Position numbers and translations under genes: made by a program
Shown here: one piece after another, positions 26,638 to 36,800 of the stretch
Layout: every line of letters begins with the position of its first letter
Position numbering within the stretch: position 1 is the first letter of the stretch
The notes under the pieces: model-generated
Database searches by the model: none
The model's input: the letters and a program-made list of their open reading frames with translations, nothing else
What the model was told of the DNA's origin: nothing
Assembly (NCBI GenBank): GCA_963766005.1
Contig: CAVXYG010000008.1
Coordinates: forward strand, 558,001-622,000
Length of the DNA: 64,000 bases
From: CAVXYG01 sp963766005
Lineage (GTDB): Bacteria; Actinomycetota; Actinomycetes; S36-B12; GCA-2699445
Direction: 5' to 3'

Positions 26638-28034
26638 CGCCGTCCGATGCGGATGCCCTGGCGGATCGCCCCACGAGGCAGCAGCGCCGCCCATGGGACA
26701 CGGTGGTCGGACGCACCATCCTGATCGCCTCGGCAGCCGCGCTCATCACCGCGTTTGTCACGTTCGCGGTCTCCCTGGTCATGATCCGGACATCCATCTC
26801 CGACCAGGCCCGCATCACGTTGGCGAACTTCGCCGATGTGGCGGCCGCGACGCTGGAAGACCCCCGCCCGGGCAGTATCGGTCGATTGCGCGCCCTGCTG
26901 GCGGCGCAGGATGCGGAGGCGTTCCTGGTCGTGGAGGGCGGTCCGCTGCCGGAGGGTGTGCCGGCGGAGTCCGTCGCCGCGCTGGTGGCGGGCGAGCCGG
27001 TGTCCACGACGATCTCTCTCGGCGACGAGGACTTCTACATCGAAGGCCGCCCGGTCGGGTCCGGCGGGATCGTCGTGGCAGCCTCCGCCGAGTTCGCCCG
27101 CGAGGTTGTGCAGGACACCTACCGGCGACTGGTCCTGGCGCTGCTGGTCGGCCTCGCCTCGGCGGTCGTCGTCGCCTTCCTCGCATCCCAGCGCCTGAGC
27201 AAGCCGCTGCGCCGCGCAGCCGAGGGCGCCGAACAGCTGGTCGCCGGTCGTCGCGACGTCCAGTTGCCCACTGACGGTCCGGTGGAGATCGCCGAGATGG
27301 CCGACGCCATCAACCGGCTGTCCCGAGCCCTGCAGATGAGCGAGGGCCGGCAGCGCGAGTTCCTGCTCACCGTCTCCCACGAGCTGCGCACGCCGCTGAC
27401 GGCCGTCACCGGCTACGCCGAAGCACTCGCTGACGGCGTGGTGCCCACCGAAGACGTCGCGCGCACCGGCGACCTGATGCTCGCGGAGTCGCGCCGCCTG
27501 GAACGGTTGGTCGCCGACCTGCTGGACCTGTCGCGACTGGGAGCCGCGAACCTGCGGATCGACCGGAAGCCCACCGACCTGCGCGAGCCCCTCCAAGCAG
27601 CGGCAGCCGTCTGGCGAGACAGGTGCGAGCGGGAGGGCGTGCGATTGCAGCTGCACGTCCCGGAGGAGCCCGTGGTCGTGACGACCGATCCGGGCCGACT
27701 CAGACAGGTCCTGGACAACCTCGCGGAGAACGCGCTCCGGGTGACGCCGGCGGATGGCGTCATCGTGTTCGCCCTGCGCCGGGACGCGGATCGCGCGGTG
27801 CTGCAGGTGCGGGATTCCGGGCCTGGCCTCACGCCCCAGGACGTCGTCGACGCCTTCGAGCCAGGAGCCCTGTATTCGAGGTACCGCGGCGTGCGGCCCG
27901 TGAGCTCCGGCGTCGGGCTGGCTGTAGTGGGGCGGCTGGCAGCGCGACTCGGGGGTGTCGCCGAGGCCGGGACCTCAGCGGAGGGGGGAGCGGCCTTCAG
28001 CGTGTCCTTCCCGACCGATCCTGCGGCGCCGTAG
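26634..28034 (+). CDS. Membrane sensor histidine kinase
   Basis: The 466-residue kinase has two membrane helices (about 26-51 and 165-184) around a sensor domain of about 110 residues outside the cell, a HAMP domain (about 186-238), the phosphorylated His249 in SHELRTPL, and a HATPase domain with N box DNLAENALR and G boxes DSGPGL and SSGVGLAV. Start is TTG, fixed by the TTGA overlap with the response regulator stop; no better start exists nearby. The sensor domain has no motif I recognise. Confidence 0.92.
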   Translation: MTPSDADALADRPTRQQRRPWDTVVGRTILIASAAALITAFVTFAVSLVMIRTSISDQARITLANFADVAAATLEDPRPGSIGRLRALLAAQDAEAFLVVEGGPLPEGVPAESVAALVAGEPVSTTISLGDEDFYIEGRPVGSGGIVVAASAEFAREVVQDTYRRLVLALLVGLASAVVVAFLASQRLSKPLRRAAEGAEQLVAGRRDVQLPTDGPVEIAEMADAINRLSRALQMSEGRQREFLLTVSHELRTPLTAVTGYAEALADGVVPTEDVARTGDLMLAESRRLERLVADLLDLSRLGAANLRIDRKPTDLREPLQAAAAVWRDRCEREGVRLQLHVPEEPVVVTTDPGRLRQVLDNLAENALRVTPADGVIVFALRRDADRAVLQVRDSGPGLTPQDVVDAFEPGALYSRYRGVRPVSSGVGLAVVGRLAARLGGVAEAGTSAEGGAAFSVSFPTDPAAP

Positions 28035-28074
28035 GGCGCATCACCCCCGGCCCGCCGCAGGTGTCGGCGCCGGA

Positions 28075-28080
28075 TACTCT
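28075..28080 (+). promoter_or_regulatory. Probable -10 box of trpC
   Basis: TACTCT lies 30 bases before the trpC ATG, giving a short leader with ribosome site GAGGGGAAG. Unlike most neighbours, this transcript would have a leader. No tryptophan-rich leader peptide is visible. Confidence 0.4.
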
Positions 28081-28110
28081 GCCTACACCGCCGGCAGAGG
28101 GGAAGCGTGC

Positions 28111-28920
28111 ATGACCGTGCTGGACACGATCGTCGCCGGTGTCCGCGACGACCTCGCCGATCGGATGGCCCGCGTGAGCCTGGCCGAGCTCAAGGAGCGT
28201 GCGGCTCGGATGCCCGATGCCCTGGACGCCGAAGCCGTGCTGCGAGGCGGCGGGGTCCGTGTGATCGCCGAGGTCAAGCGCGCCAGCCCGAGCGCCGGCG
28301 ACCTGGCCCCGATCCCGGATCCCGGGGAGCTGGCGGCCCAGTACGAGGCCGGCGGCGCTCACTGCATCTCGGTGCTCACCGAGCAGCGGTACTTCCACGG
28401 CAGCCTCGCCGACCTGGTGGCCGTCCGATCCGCCGTCGACGTGCCGGTCCTGCGCAAGGACTTCGTGGTGAGCTCCTACCAGTTGTGGGAGGCCCGGGCC
28501 CACGGCGCGGACCTGGTGCTGCTCATCGTTGCGGCGCTGGACCAGGAGGCGCTGGTCAGCCTCGTCGAACGGGCCCGCAGCATCGGCCTGCATCCGCTGG
28601 TGGAGGTGCACGACGAGGCCGAGGTGGAGCGGGCCGCGGCCGCAGGTGCCACGCTGTACGGGGTCAACGCCCGCGACCTGCGCACCCTCGAGGTGGACCG
28701 GGACACCTTCGCCCGAGTCGCGCCGGCCATCCCGGAGACCGCCGTCAAGATCGCCGAGTCCGGGGTCCGTGGCCCTCACGACCTGCTCGCCTATGCCCAC
28801 CACGGAGCCAACGCCGTCCTGGTCGGGCAGTCGGTCGCCACCGCGGCCAACCCGCGCGAAGCGGTGCACGACCTGGTGACGGCCGGCAGCCATCCCTCCG
28901 TCATGCCGCAGTCGGAGTGA
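28111..28920 (+). CDS. trpC: Indole-3-glycerol-phosphate synthase
   Basis: TrpC closes the indole ring from CdRP. The 269-residue barrel has the signatures VIAEVKRASPSAG, VLRKDFVVSSYQL, GVNARDL and ESGVRG, with the catalytic lysines and glutamates in place. The ATG at 28111 has a good ribosome site; upstream in-frame codons overlap the kinase gene. It is followed after 34 bases by trpB, which has its own leaderless start. Confidence 0.96.
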   Translation: MTVLDTIVAGVRDDLADRMARVSLAELKERAARMPDALDAEAVLRGGGVRVIAEVKRASPSAGDLAPIPDPGELAAQYEAGGAHCISVLTEQRYFHGSLADLVAVRSAVDVPVLRKDFVVSSYQLWEARAHGADLVLLIVAALDQEALVSLVERARSIGLHPLVEVHDEAEVERAAAAGATLYGVNARDLRTLEVDRDTFARVAPAIPETAVKIAESGVRGPHDLLAYAHHGANAVLVGQSVATAANPREAVHDLVTAGSHPSVMPQSE

Positions 28921-28942
28921 CCGGCCCGCTTCGGCCGTACGT

Positions 28943-28948
28943 CACACT
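28943..28948 (+). promoter_or_regulatory. Possible -10 box for leaderless trpB transcription
   Basis: CACACT is followed by six bases and the trpB ATG at 28955, the same geometry as other leaderless genes here, although the first base departs from T. Confidence 0.35.
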
Positions 28949-28954
28949 GGGGGC

Positions 28955-30178
28955 ATGAGTTCCAGCCCAACGGCCGCGGCCCATTTCGGCGCCTTCGGCG
29001 GTCGATTCGTCCCCGAAGCCCTCGTCCCGGCGCTCGACCAGCTCGACGCGGCCTTCCGCCAGGCAACGGCCGACCCCGCATTCGCCGCAGAGTTGACGCA
29101 CCTGCAGCGCACCGTGACCGGCCGCCCGAGTCCCCTCACCGATGCCACCCGGTTCGCCGAGCACTGCGGCGGGGCGCGGATCCTGCTGAAGCGCGAGGAT
29201 CTGAACCACACCGGATCCCACAAGATCAACAACGTGCTGGGCCAAGCTCTGCTCACCAGGCGGATGGGCAAGCAGCGGGTGATCGCGGAGACCGGGGCCG
29301 GGCAGCACGGGGTGGCAACAGCCACTGCCGCGGCCATGTTCGGCCTGGACTGCGTGGTCTACATGGGCGCCGAGGACACCCGGCGCCAAGCCCTCAACGT
29401 GGTGCGCATGGAGTTGCTCGGGGCAGAGGTGGTTCCCGTGCACATCGGATCGGCCACTCTGAAGGACGCGATCAACGAGGCGATGCGCGACTGGGTGACC
29501 AACGTGGACCACACCCACTACCTGCTGGGCACCGTGACGGGACCCGACCCGTTCCCGCGGATGGTGGCCCACTTCCAATCGGTGATCGGAGCCGAGGCCC
29601 GCCGCCAGGTCATCGAGCTCGTCGGCCGCCTCCCGGACGCCGCTGTGGCCTGCGTCGGCGGCGGCAGCAACGCGATGGGGCTGTTCGCCGGGTTCATCGA
29701 CGACGACGTGGCGCTCGTCGGCTACGAGGCCGGCGGGGATTCGCTGGAACCCGGCCGGCATGCGGCACGGTTCGCCGGCGGTAGCCCCGGCGTGCTGCAC
29801 GGCGCCCGCACCTACGTGCTGCAGGACGAGTACGGCCAGACCCGACCCACGCACTCGATCAGCGCGGGCCTGGACTACCCGGGAGTGGGCCCGGAGCATG
29901 CCTACCTCCACGAGACGGGGCGCGCCCGGTACGAACCGGTCAGCGACGACGACGCGATGGCGGCGTTCCGGTTGCTGTGCAGGACCGAGGGCATCATCCC
30001 GGCGATCGAGTCGGCCCATGCGCTGGCCGGCGCCATGCGGCTCGGCCGCGAGCTGGGGCCGGACGCCGTCATCGTCATCAACCTGTCCGGCCGCGGTGAT
30101 AAGGACGTGGCCACTGCGGCCCGGTACTTCGATCTGCTCGATGACGCCGAGACTGCACAAACCCGGGAGGGCCGCTGA
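28955..30178 (+). CDS. trpB: Tryptophan synthase beta subunit
   Basis: TrpB joins indole and serine on PLP. The 407-residue protein shows the PLP lysine in HTGSHKINN, the phosphate-binding GGGSNAMG loop and the full N-terminal FGAFGGRFVPE segment. It is the TrpB1 type that pairs with TrpA. Its stop directly abuts the trpA ATG (no spacer), so the two are made together. Confidence 0.97.
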   Translation: MSSSPTAAAHFGAFGGRFVPEALVPALDQLDAAFRQATADPAFAAELTHLQRTVTGRPSPLTDATRFAEHCGGARILLKREDLNHTGSHKINNVLGQALLTRRMGKQRVIAETGAGQHGVATATAAAMFGLDCVVYMGAEDTRRQALNVVRMELLGAEVVPVHIGSATLKDAINEAMRDWVTNVDHTHYLLGTVTGPDPFPRMVAHFQSVIGAEARRQVIELVGRLPDAAVACVGGGSNAMGLFAGFIDDDVALVGYEAGGDSLEPGRHAARFAGGSPGVLHGARTYVLQDEYGQTRPTHSISAGLDYPGVGPEHAYLHETGRARYEPVSDDDAMAAFRLLCRTEGIIPAIESAHALAGAMRLGRELGPDAVIVINLSGRGDKDVATAARYFDLLDDAETAQTREGR

Positions 30179-30982
30179 ATGAGTGCCGTGCGTGAGACCT
30201 TCGCCGCCGCGAAGGCAGAGGGCCGGGCTGCTCTGATCGGCTATCTGCCAGCCGGGTTCCCCTCGCCGGAGGCCTCGGTAGCGCTGATCGCGGCGATGGT
30301 GGAGAACGGCGTCGACATCGTTGAGGTCGGTCTGCCCTATTCCGATCCCCTGATGGACGGACCCACCATCCAGCGAGCGGCGCAGCAGGCGCTTGAGGCC
30401 GGAACCACAACCGATGTGGTGCTCGACGTGGTGCGGGGCGCCGCCGCCACCGGAGCGCCGACACTAGTCATGTCCTACTGGAACCCGATCGAGCAGTACG
30501 GGATCGACCGCTTCGCCGCGGGACTGGCCGGCCACGGCGGGTGCGGCGTCATCACGCCGGATCTCACAGTGGAAGAGGCCGGTGAGTGGGAGCGCGCAAC
30601 GGACGCGCACGGCCTGGATCGGGTGTTCCTCGCGGCACCGATCAGCCCCGATGAGCGGTTGGACGCGGTGTGCCGCGCCTGCACCGGCTTCGTCTACGCG
30701 GCCTCGGTGATGGGCGTGACCGGCGCCCGGAATGCGGTCTCCTCCAGCGCGGACGGTCTGGTCGCCCGGCTGCGGCCGCGCACCTCGCTGCCGATCGCGG
30801 TCGGCCTCGGAGTCTCCAACGGGGCACAGGCCGCCGAGGTCGCCCGCTACGCCGACGGCGTCATCGTCGGCTCGGCCTTCGTTCGGGAAGTCCTCGACGC
30901 GGCGACCCCCATGCAGGCCGCCCGCGGGGTGGGCGCCCTGGCAGCCGAGCTCGCGGCGGGAGTGCGCGCTCGATCCCACTAG
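30179..30982 (+). CDS. trpA: Tryptophan synthase alpha subunit
   Basis: TrpA cleaves indole-glycerol phosphate and passes indole to TrpB. The 267-residue barrel has the catalytic glutamate in VEVGLPYSDPLMDGP and the catalytic aspartate in VITPDLTVEE, plus the phosphate loop at VGLGVSNG and GSAFV. It is cotranscribed with trpB. The trp set in this window is E, C, B, A; D, G and F are absent. Confidence 0.97.
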   Translation: MSAVRETFAAAKAEGRAALIGYLPAGFPSPEASVALIAAMVENGVDIVEVGLPYSDPLMDGPTIQRAAQQALEAGTTTDVVLDVVRGAAATGAPTLVMSYWNPIEQYGIDRFAAGLAGHGGCGVITPDLTVEEAGEWERATDAHGLDRVFLAAPISPDERLDAVCRACTGFVYAASVMGVTGARNAVSSSADGLVARLRPRTSLPIAVGLGVSNGAQAAEVARYADGVIVGSAFVREVLDAATPMQAARGVGALAAELAAGVRARSH

Positions 30983-31085
30983 GCGACGCGCCAGGCAGGG
31001 CGGGCTTGGTGACGCACGGCACCACACAGCATGATGGACCGCAGGATTCGACCCCCGGTGGACCGGGGAAGGGAGCAGGACCTCA

Positions 31086-31898
31086 GTGGGCAAGCAGAGC
31101 AAACAGTCGTCGAAGTCCTCCCGCAGCGCCCGCGAGGCAGCAGCGGCGGCGCGAGCGGCGTCGCTGGCCGCGGAGAAGCGCAGGCAGCGGACGATCAACA
31201 TCATCATCGGCGCCGTCATCGCGATAGTGGTGGCCGGGATCGTCGGCGGTGCCCTGTTCTTCGCCAACCGCACCAAGGAGGAGTCCGGCGCAGTGGCGAA
31301 CCCCGACGCGGCCGCCCCTGCCGGCGCGTTCCCGAGCGGCGACCCGCTGGCCTACGGCATCCCGTACGGCTCCGACCCCGACGCAGTGACGCTGGAGGTG
31401 TGGGAGGACTTCCAGTGCCCCGCCTGCGCCGCGTTCGAGACCGCCGCCGGCGCCAACCTCAAGGCGCTCGCCGACGAGGGGCAGCTGCAGTACGTGACGC
31501 GGGTCAGCACCTTCCTGGACCGCAACCTCGCCACCGATCATTCCCGCCGCGCCGCAGCGGCCTACGGCTGTGCGGTCGACGCGGGCAAGGGCATGGAGTA
31601 CAAGTCCGCCCTCTTCAGCAACCAGCCCTCCAGCGAGGGTGACGGTTGGACCGATGCCCAACTCGTCGAGTTCGGGAGCACCGCTGGGATCGCGGAGCAG
31701 GATCAGCCGACGTTTGAGCAGTGCTTCGTGGATCGCGACTACCTCCCGTGGGCGACGAACTCCACCGAGCAGTTCTACGCCAACGGCATCTCCGGGACAC
31801 CCACGGTGCTGATCGGCGGCGAGGTCGTCGACACCGCCGACGTGCTCGACCCGGCGAAGCTGCAGCAGCTGCTCGACGAGGCGGCGGCCCCGCAGTGA
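31086..31898 (+). CDS. Membrane-anchored DsbA-like thioredoxin-fold protein
   Basis: The 270-residue protein has a lysine/serine-rich cytoplasmic start, one membrane helix (about 38-60) and an extracellular DsbA-like domain with redox motif CPAC (in FQCPACAAFE, near 117-120) and the cis-proline segment GISGTPTVLIGG. It probably oxidises or maintains disulfides of exported proteins. The GTG at 31086 has a GGGAGCAGG-type ribosome site. A CCCCGG/CCGGGG hairpin (31053-31068) sits in the leader. It overlaps lgt by GTGA. Confidence 0.88.
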   Translation: MGKQSKQSSKSSRSAREAAAAARAASLAAEKRRQRTINIIIGAVIAIVVAGIVGGALFFANRTKEESGAVANPDAAAPAGAFPSGDPLAYGIPYGSDPDAVTLEVWEDFQCPACAAFETAAGANLKALADEGQLQYVTRVSTFLDRNLATDHSRRAAAAYGCAVDAGKGMEYKSALFSNQPSSEGDGWTDAQLVEFGSTAGIAEQDQPTFEQCFVDRDYLPWATNSTEQFYANGISGTPTVLIGGEVVDTADVLDPAKLQQLLDEAAAPQ

Positions 31899-32926
31899 TC
31901 GGGCTGCCCCGCAGCATCCCGTCCCCCGAGCAGGGGGAGTGGCTCATCGGACCGATCCCGCTGCGCGGCTATGCCCTGATGATCCTGCTCGGCATGGTCG
32001 TGGGCCTCATCGTGGCCAACCGACGCTGGCAGCAGCGCGGCGGCCGCCCCGGGACCGTCTACGACGTGGCGATGTGGGCGATCCCCTTCGGCATCGTCGG
32101 AGCCCGGCTCTACCACGTCGTCACCGACTGGCAGATCTACTTCTCCGCCGGCGGCTCCGGTGTCGTGGGGGCGCTGCAGTTGTGGAACGGCGGGTTGGGC
32201 ATCTGGGGCGGCATCGCCGGCGGCTTCCTGGGCGGAGCGATCGCCTGTCGCCGCCGAGGCATCCCGCTGTCGCACTTCGCCGATGCCGTCGCCCCGTCCC
32301 TCGTCCTGGCGCAGGCGATCGGCCGCTGGGGCAACTATCTGAATCAGGAGTTGTTCGGCCGCCCGTCGCAGTTGCCCTGGGCGGTCGAGATCGATCCGGT
32401 GAACCGTCCCCCGGGATACGAGCAGTACGAGACCTTCCATGCCACCTTTCTCTACGAGTCGCTGTGGAACCTCGGTGTCTTCGTGGTGCTGTTGTGGGCC
32501 GATCGACGGTGGCGCATCGGCCATGGCCGACTGTTCGCCCTCTACGTCGCCCTGTACTGCGCTGGCCGGGTGTGGATCGAGGCGCTGCGCATCGACACGG
32601 TGAACACGATCCTCGGCCTACGGCTGAACATCTGGACCTCGGTGCTGGTCGGGCTCGCCGCGGTGGCCTACATCATCATCAGCGCTCGGCGGCATCCCGG
32701 CCGAATCGACTTCGCCGAGGCCGATCCCGACACGGCGCGGGCAGCCGCGGATGCGGAGGCAGCCGCAACAGCGCCGGCGGAATCCGGAGCGTCCGAGCAG
32801 CGGGCCGATCATCAAGCTCCGGCGGCCGCTGGCTCCGATCCATCCCTCTCCGGAGGCCAAGGCCCGCCCGGCGCAGAGGCGACGACCGACCCTCGCGCCG
32901 GCGGTCGGCCATCCGAGGATCGGTGA
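31895..32926 (+). CDS. lgt: Prolipoprotein diacylglyceryl transferase
   Basis: Lgt moves diacylglycerol to the lipobox cysteine of prolipoproteins, the step before LspA. The 343-residue protein has about seven membrane helices, GARLYHVVTDW with the functional His, NGGLGIWGGIAGG and the RWGNYLNQELFG signature. The C-terminal 80 residues (Ala/Glu/Pro-rich) are an actinobacterial tail without known role. Start GTG overlaps the DsbA-like gene, so export-linked genes are coupled. Confidence 0.95.
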   Translation: MIGLPRSIPSPEQGEWLIGPIPLRGYALMILLGMVVGLIVANRRWQQRGGRPGTVYDVAMWAIPFGIVGARLYHVVTDWQIYFSAGGSGVVGALQLWNGGLGIWGGIAGGFLGGAIACRRRGIPLSHFADAVAPSLVLAQAIGRWGNYLNQELFGRPSQLPWAVEIDPVNRPPGYEQYETFHATFLYESLWNLGVFVVLLWADRRWRIGHGRLFALYVALYCAGRVWIEALRIDTVNTILGLRLNIWTSVLVGLAAVAYIIISARRHPGRIDFAEADPDTARAAADAEAAATAPAESGASEQRADHQAPAAAGSDPSLSGGQGPPGAEATTDPRAGGRPSEDR

Positions 32927-32976
32927 TCCGACCGACCTCGGCCGACACCTCACGCGCCGACACCGTCGTCGCCCAG

Positions 32977-33242
32977 AACGCCTGGGACCCCGGCAGCGCG
33001 ACGGCCACTTCGGCCTCTCCACCGGCGAGGGCGGAGAGCCAACCGGACCTGCTCGGCCCGGTTGGACGGTGTCGTCGTGGGAGACGTCGGGAGCGGCACG
33101 GCCCATCTGACGGCGTCGCCGCTGGCGGCCGGGGCGGACCGGGTCGTGCTCTTCGATGCCTCCCAGGACATGGTCGAGGCCGCCCGGGCCGCGCACCCGC
33201 AGATTCGCTTCGTCGTCGGTGACGCGCGGAGCGTGACCCTGG
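32977..33242 (+). pseudogene. Relic of a class I SAM-dependent methyltransferase (possibly tam-like)
   Basis: Two fragments in different frames keep methyltransferase features. The first starts AWDP (about 32977), as in trans-aconitate methyltransferases. The second, from about 33062, reads LDGVVVGDVGSGTAHLT (motif I), then VVLFDASQDMVEAAR with the acidic end of strand 2, then FVVGDA. After that similarity stops. The G-C-G of motif I is G-S-G, the frame breaks near 33058, and the C-terminal half is missing, so it is dead. It lies between lgt and gltB beside an 85-bp palindromic element. Confidence 0.6.
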
Positions 33243-33454
33243 TATCGCTCCGGGCAGCGCACCGCGGCCCTGGCGATGCCGTCCCAGCAACTCGGCGCCG
33301 CCCAGCCTGTCCGTTGCCACACCGACCGGTACCCGCCCGGCCCCGATTCCACGACACTGCGCCCAACGCTGCCCGGGTCGGGAAGGAGGGGCGGCGATGT
33401 GTCGGCGCAAGCCCCGGCTTCGGCTGCAAACGTCGGCGGTGTGGCACGTTGCTC

Positions 33455-33539
33455 GCCGGGAAGGCTCATCCAGATCGTGACGGCTCCAAGAGCCAGCGGC
33501 GATTCCCGACCCAACCCGATCTGCTTGAGCCTTCCCGGC
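33455..33539. repeat. 85-bp imperfect palindromic element, copy 1
   Basis: The ends are inverted: GCCGGGAAGGCTCA (33455-33468) pairs with TGAGCCTTCCCGGC (33526-33539), and AGATCG pairs with CGATCT further in. The centre has a nested GGCTC/GAGCC hairpin. A second element of exactly the same length and with the same ends lies at 41908-41992. Confidence 0.75.
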
Positions 33540-33778
33540 AACCAGACGAAGTGGTGAGCCCTCTGGCCCGGAGGCTGGGCCGTTGGCCGTCACCTCGAAG
33601 CAGTGAGGGCCTGGGCGAGTACGCGGAGGCGCGGAAGGACCCTTGCGCCAGCCTTCCGGGCCCGCTCTCTGCGCCTGCGACGCGCCTGCCTGCCAGCCGA
33701 TCGTCGCCGGCCGCGTCCACCGTGGCCGCAGCGCCCCCGGGACAGGGCTCGGGTTTCGTGCGCTCGAAGACGATCGCC

Positions 33779-33784
33779 TATGAT
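33779..33784 (+). promoter_or_regulatory. Probable -10 box of gltB
   Basis: TATGAT fits the -10 consensus well and gives a leader of about 90 bases to the gltB ATG at 33884. The leader holds a GC hairpin followed by TTTTT at about 33821-33825, a rare T-run in this genome. Confidence 0.45.
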
Positions 33785-33883
33785 GAGGCGGACGGGCCAG
33801 CGTCGTCCCGCCACGCCAGTTTTTCGTGTGCGCGGTCGACCATGTTTCTCTCGGTCTCCGCGCCCCCTCGCCGGAGGACCGCC

Positions 33884-36800
33884 ATGTTCGCAGCAGCACC
33901 CGCCCCCCAGGGCCTGTACGACTCCGCCCAGGAGCACGATGCCTGCGGCGTGGCGTTCGTCGCCCAGATGTCGGGGGAGCGCAGCCACCGCCTCGTCGAG
34001 CTGGCGATCACGGCGCTGACCAATCTCGAGCACCGCGGCGCGTCCGGCGCCGAGCCGGACAGCGGCGACGGCGCCGGCATCCTGATCCAGGTGCCCGACG
34101 CCTTCCTCCGCGCCGTCGTGGAGTTCGAGCTGCCCGCCGCGCAGGAGTACGCGGTCGGGATGGCGTTCCTGCCACGCGACGCCCGTGCCCAGGCCTCGGT
34201 CATCCAGACCATCGAGTCCATCGCGGTCGATGAGGGACTCACGGTGCTCGGTTGGCGCGATGTCCCGCACCAGGCAGACCTCGTGGGACGTACCGCGGCA
34301 GGCGTGATGCCGGACTTCAAGCATCTCTTCGTCGCGGCCGGCCCCGGTGTCGCCGGACTCGATCTGGACCGGATCACGTTCGCGCTGCGCAAGCGGGCCG
34401 AGCGCGAGGCGGACGTCTACTTCCCTTCGCTGAGCAGCCGGACCCTGGTCTACAAGGGGATGCTGACGACCGGGCAGCTGCAGCCGTTCTTCCCGGACCT
34501 CGGCGATGAGCGCATGGTGTCCGCAATCGGGCTGGTCCATTCCCGGTTCTCGACGAACACGTTCCCGTCGTGGCCGCTGGCGCACCCGTACCGGATGATT
34601 GCGCACAACGGCGAGATCAACACCGTCATGGGAAACCGCAACTGGATGCGCGCCCGAGAGGCGATGCTGACCTCCGATCTGATCCCCGGGGACCTGTCGC
34701 GGCTGTACCCCATCTGCACTCCCGGCGCGTCGGACTCCGCGTCCTTCGACGAGGTCCTCGAACTGCTGCATCTCGGCGGGCGCAGCTTGCCGCAGGCGGT
34801 GCTCATGATGATCCCGGAGGCGTGGGAGAACCACACCGAGATGGATCCCGACCGCCGCTCGTTCTACGAGTTCCACGCCACCGTCATGGAGCCGTGGGAC
34901 GGTCCGGCGAACGTGTCTTTCACCGACGGCACCGTGATCGGCTCGGTGTTGGACCGCAACGGCCTGCGTCCGGGGCGGTTCTGGGTCACTGACGACGGTC
35001 TGGTGGTCCTCGGTTCTGAGGCCGGGGTGCTCGACATCGACCCGGCCAGCGTCGTGCGCAAGGGACGGCTGCAGCCGGGCCGGATGTTCCTCGTGGACAC
35101 CTCGCAGGGCAGGATTCTGGAGGACGACGAGATCAAGTCCTCCTTGGCCGCCGAGCACCCGTACGGGGAATGGCTCGCCAACGGCGTGGTCCACCTCGAC
35201 GACCTGCCCGAGCGCGAGCACATCGTCTACTCCAGGGAGTCGGTGCTGCGCCGGCAGCAATCCTTCGGGTACACCGAGGAGGAGCTGCGGATCCTGCTCA
35301 CGCCGATGGCGATGAACGGGATGGAGCCCATCGGCTCGATGGGCACCGATACCCCGATCGCGGCGCTGTCGGACCGGCCGCGCAACATCTTCGACTACTT
35401 CAGCCAGTTGTTCGCGCAGGTGACCAATCCGCCGCTGGACGCCATCCGCGAGGAGATCGTCACCTCGTTGGCCACCTATATCGGCCCGGAGGGCAACCTG
35501 CTCGATACCGAGTCGGCGCAGTGCCGGCAGGTCCGGCTGCCGTTCCCGGTGATCGACAACGACGAGTTGGCCAAGATCCTGCACATCAACGCCGGCGGAG
35601 AGTTGCCCGGCCTGGCTGCCGCGCGCGTGCAGGGCCTCTATCCCGTGCACGGCGGGGGCGAGGCGCTGAGGCGCCGTATCGAGTCCGTCTGCAACGAGGT
35701 GGATGCGCTGATCCGGCAGGGCAAGCGCTTCATCGTCCTGTCGCAGCGCGACAGCGACGCCGAGCATGCCCCGATCCCGTCGCTGCTGCTCACCGCCGCC
35801 GTTCACCACCACCTGGTGCGCGAGAAGACCCGGACCATGGTGGGGATCATCGTGGAGGCCGGCGATGTGCGCGAGGTGCACCACGTCGCGCTGCTCATCG
35901 GCTATGGAGCGGCTGCCGTCAACCCCTACCTGGCCATGGAGACGGTGGAGAACCTCGCGCGCATCGGACGACTGGGCGAGGTCGCCCCGGAACGGGCCGT
36001 GCGCAACCTGGTGAAGGCGCTGGGCAAGGGCGTGCTCAAGGTGATGTCCAAGATGGGCGTCTCGACGGTCTCGTCCTACTGCGGCGCGCAGATCTTCGAG
36101 GCGATCGGGCTGTCGCAGGAGGTCGTCGACCAGTACTTCATCGGCACGACCAGCAAGCTGGGCGGTGTCGGTCTGGATGTCCTGGCCGAGGAGGTCGCCC
36201 AGCGCCACGCCGTGGCCTACCCGCCCTCGGGCATCTCGCCGGCGCACCGGCGCCTGGTCGTCGGGGGCGAGTACCAGTGGCGCCGGGAGGGCGAGCCGCA
36301 CCTCTTCGACCCGGAGACGGTCTTCAAGCTGCAGCACTCCACGCGGGCCAAGAAGTACGACACCTACCGCGACTACACGAACACGGTGGACGACCAGAGT
36401 CGGCGGCTGATGACGCTGCGCGGCCTGTTCGAGCTGCGCGAGGGGGTCCGCCCGCCCGTGCCGATCGACGAGGTGGAGTCGATCGCGGAGATCGTGAGGC
36501 GCTTCAGCACCGGTGCCATGTCCTACGGATCGATCTCCGCCGAGGCGCACGAAACCCTGGCCATCGCGATGAACCGGCTCGGGGGCAAGTCGAACACCGG
36601 TGAGGGCGGCGAGGACCCAGAGCGATTCACGCCACTGCCCAACGGCGATTCCAAGCGCTCGGCGATCAAGCAGGTCGCCTCCGGCCGGTTCGGTGTCACC
36701 AGCCGCTACCTCGTGAACTCCGACGACATCCAGATCAAGATGGCGCAGGGCGCCAAGCCGGGCGAGGGCGGCCAACTGCCCGCCCACAAGGTCTATCCGT

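Noticed and set aside
26634..28034. Two-component system as regulator of the trp genes
   Set aside because: Only position suggests it; no shared operator-like site before trpE or trpC and no informative sensor motif.
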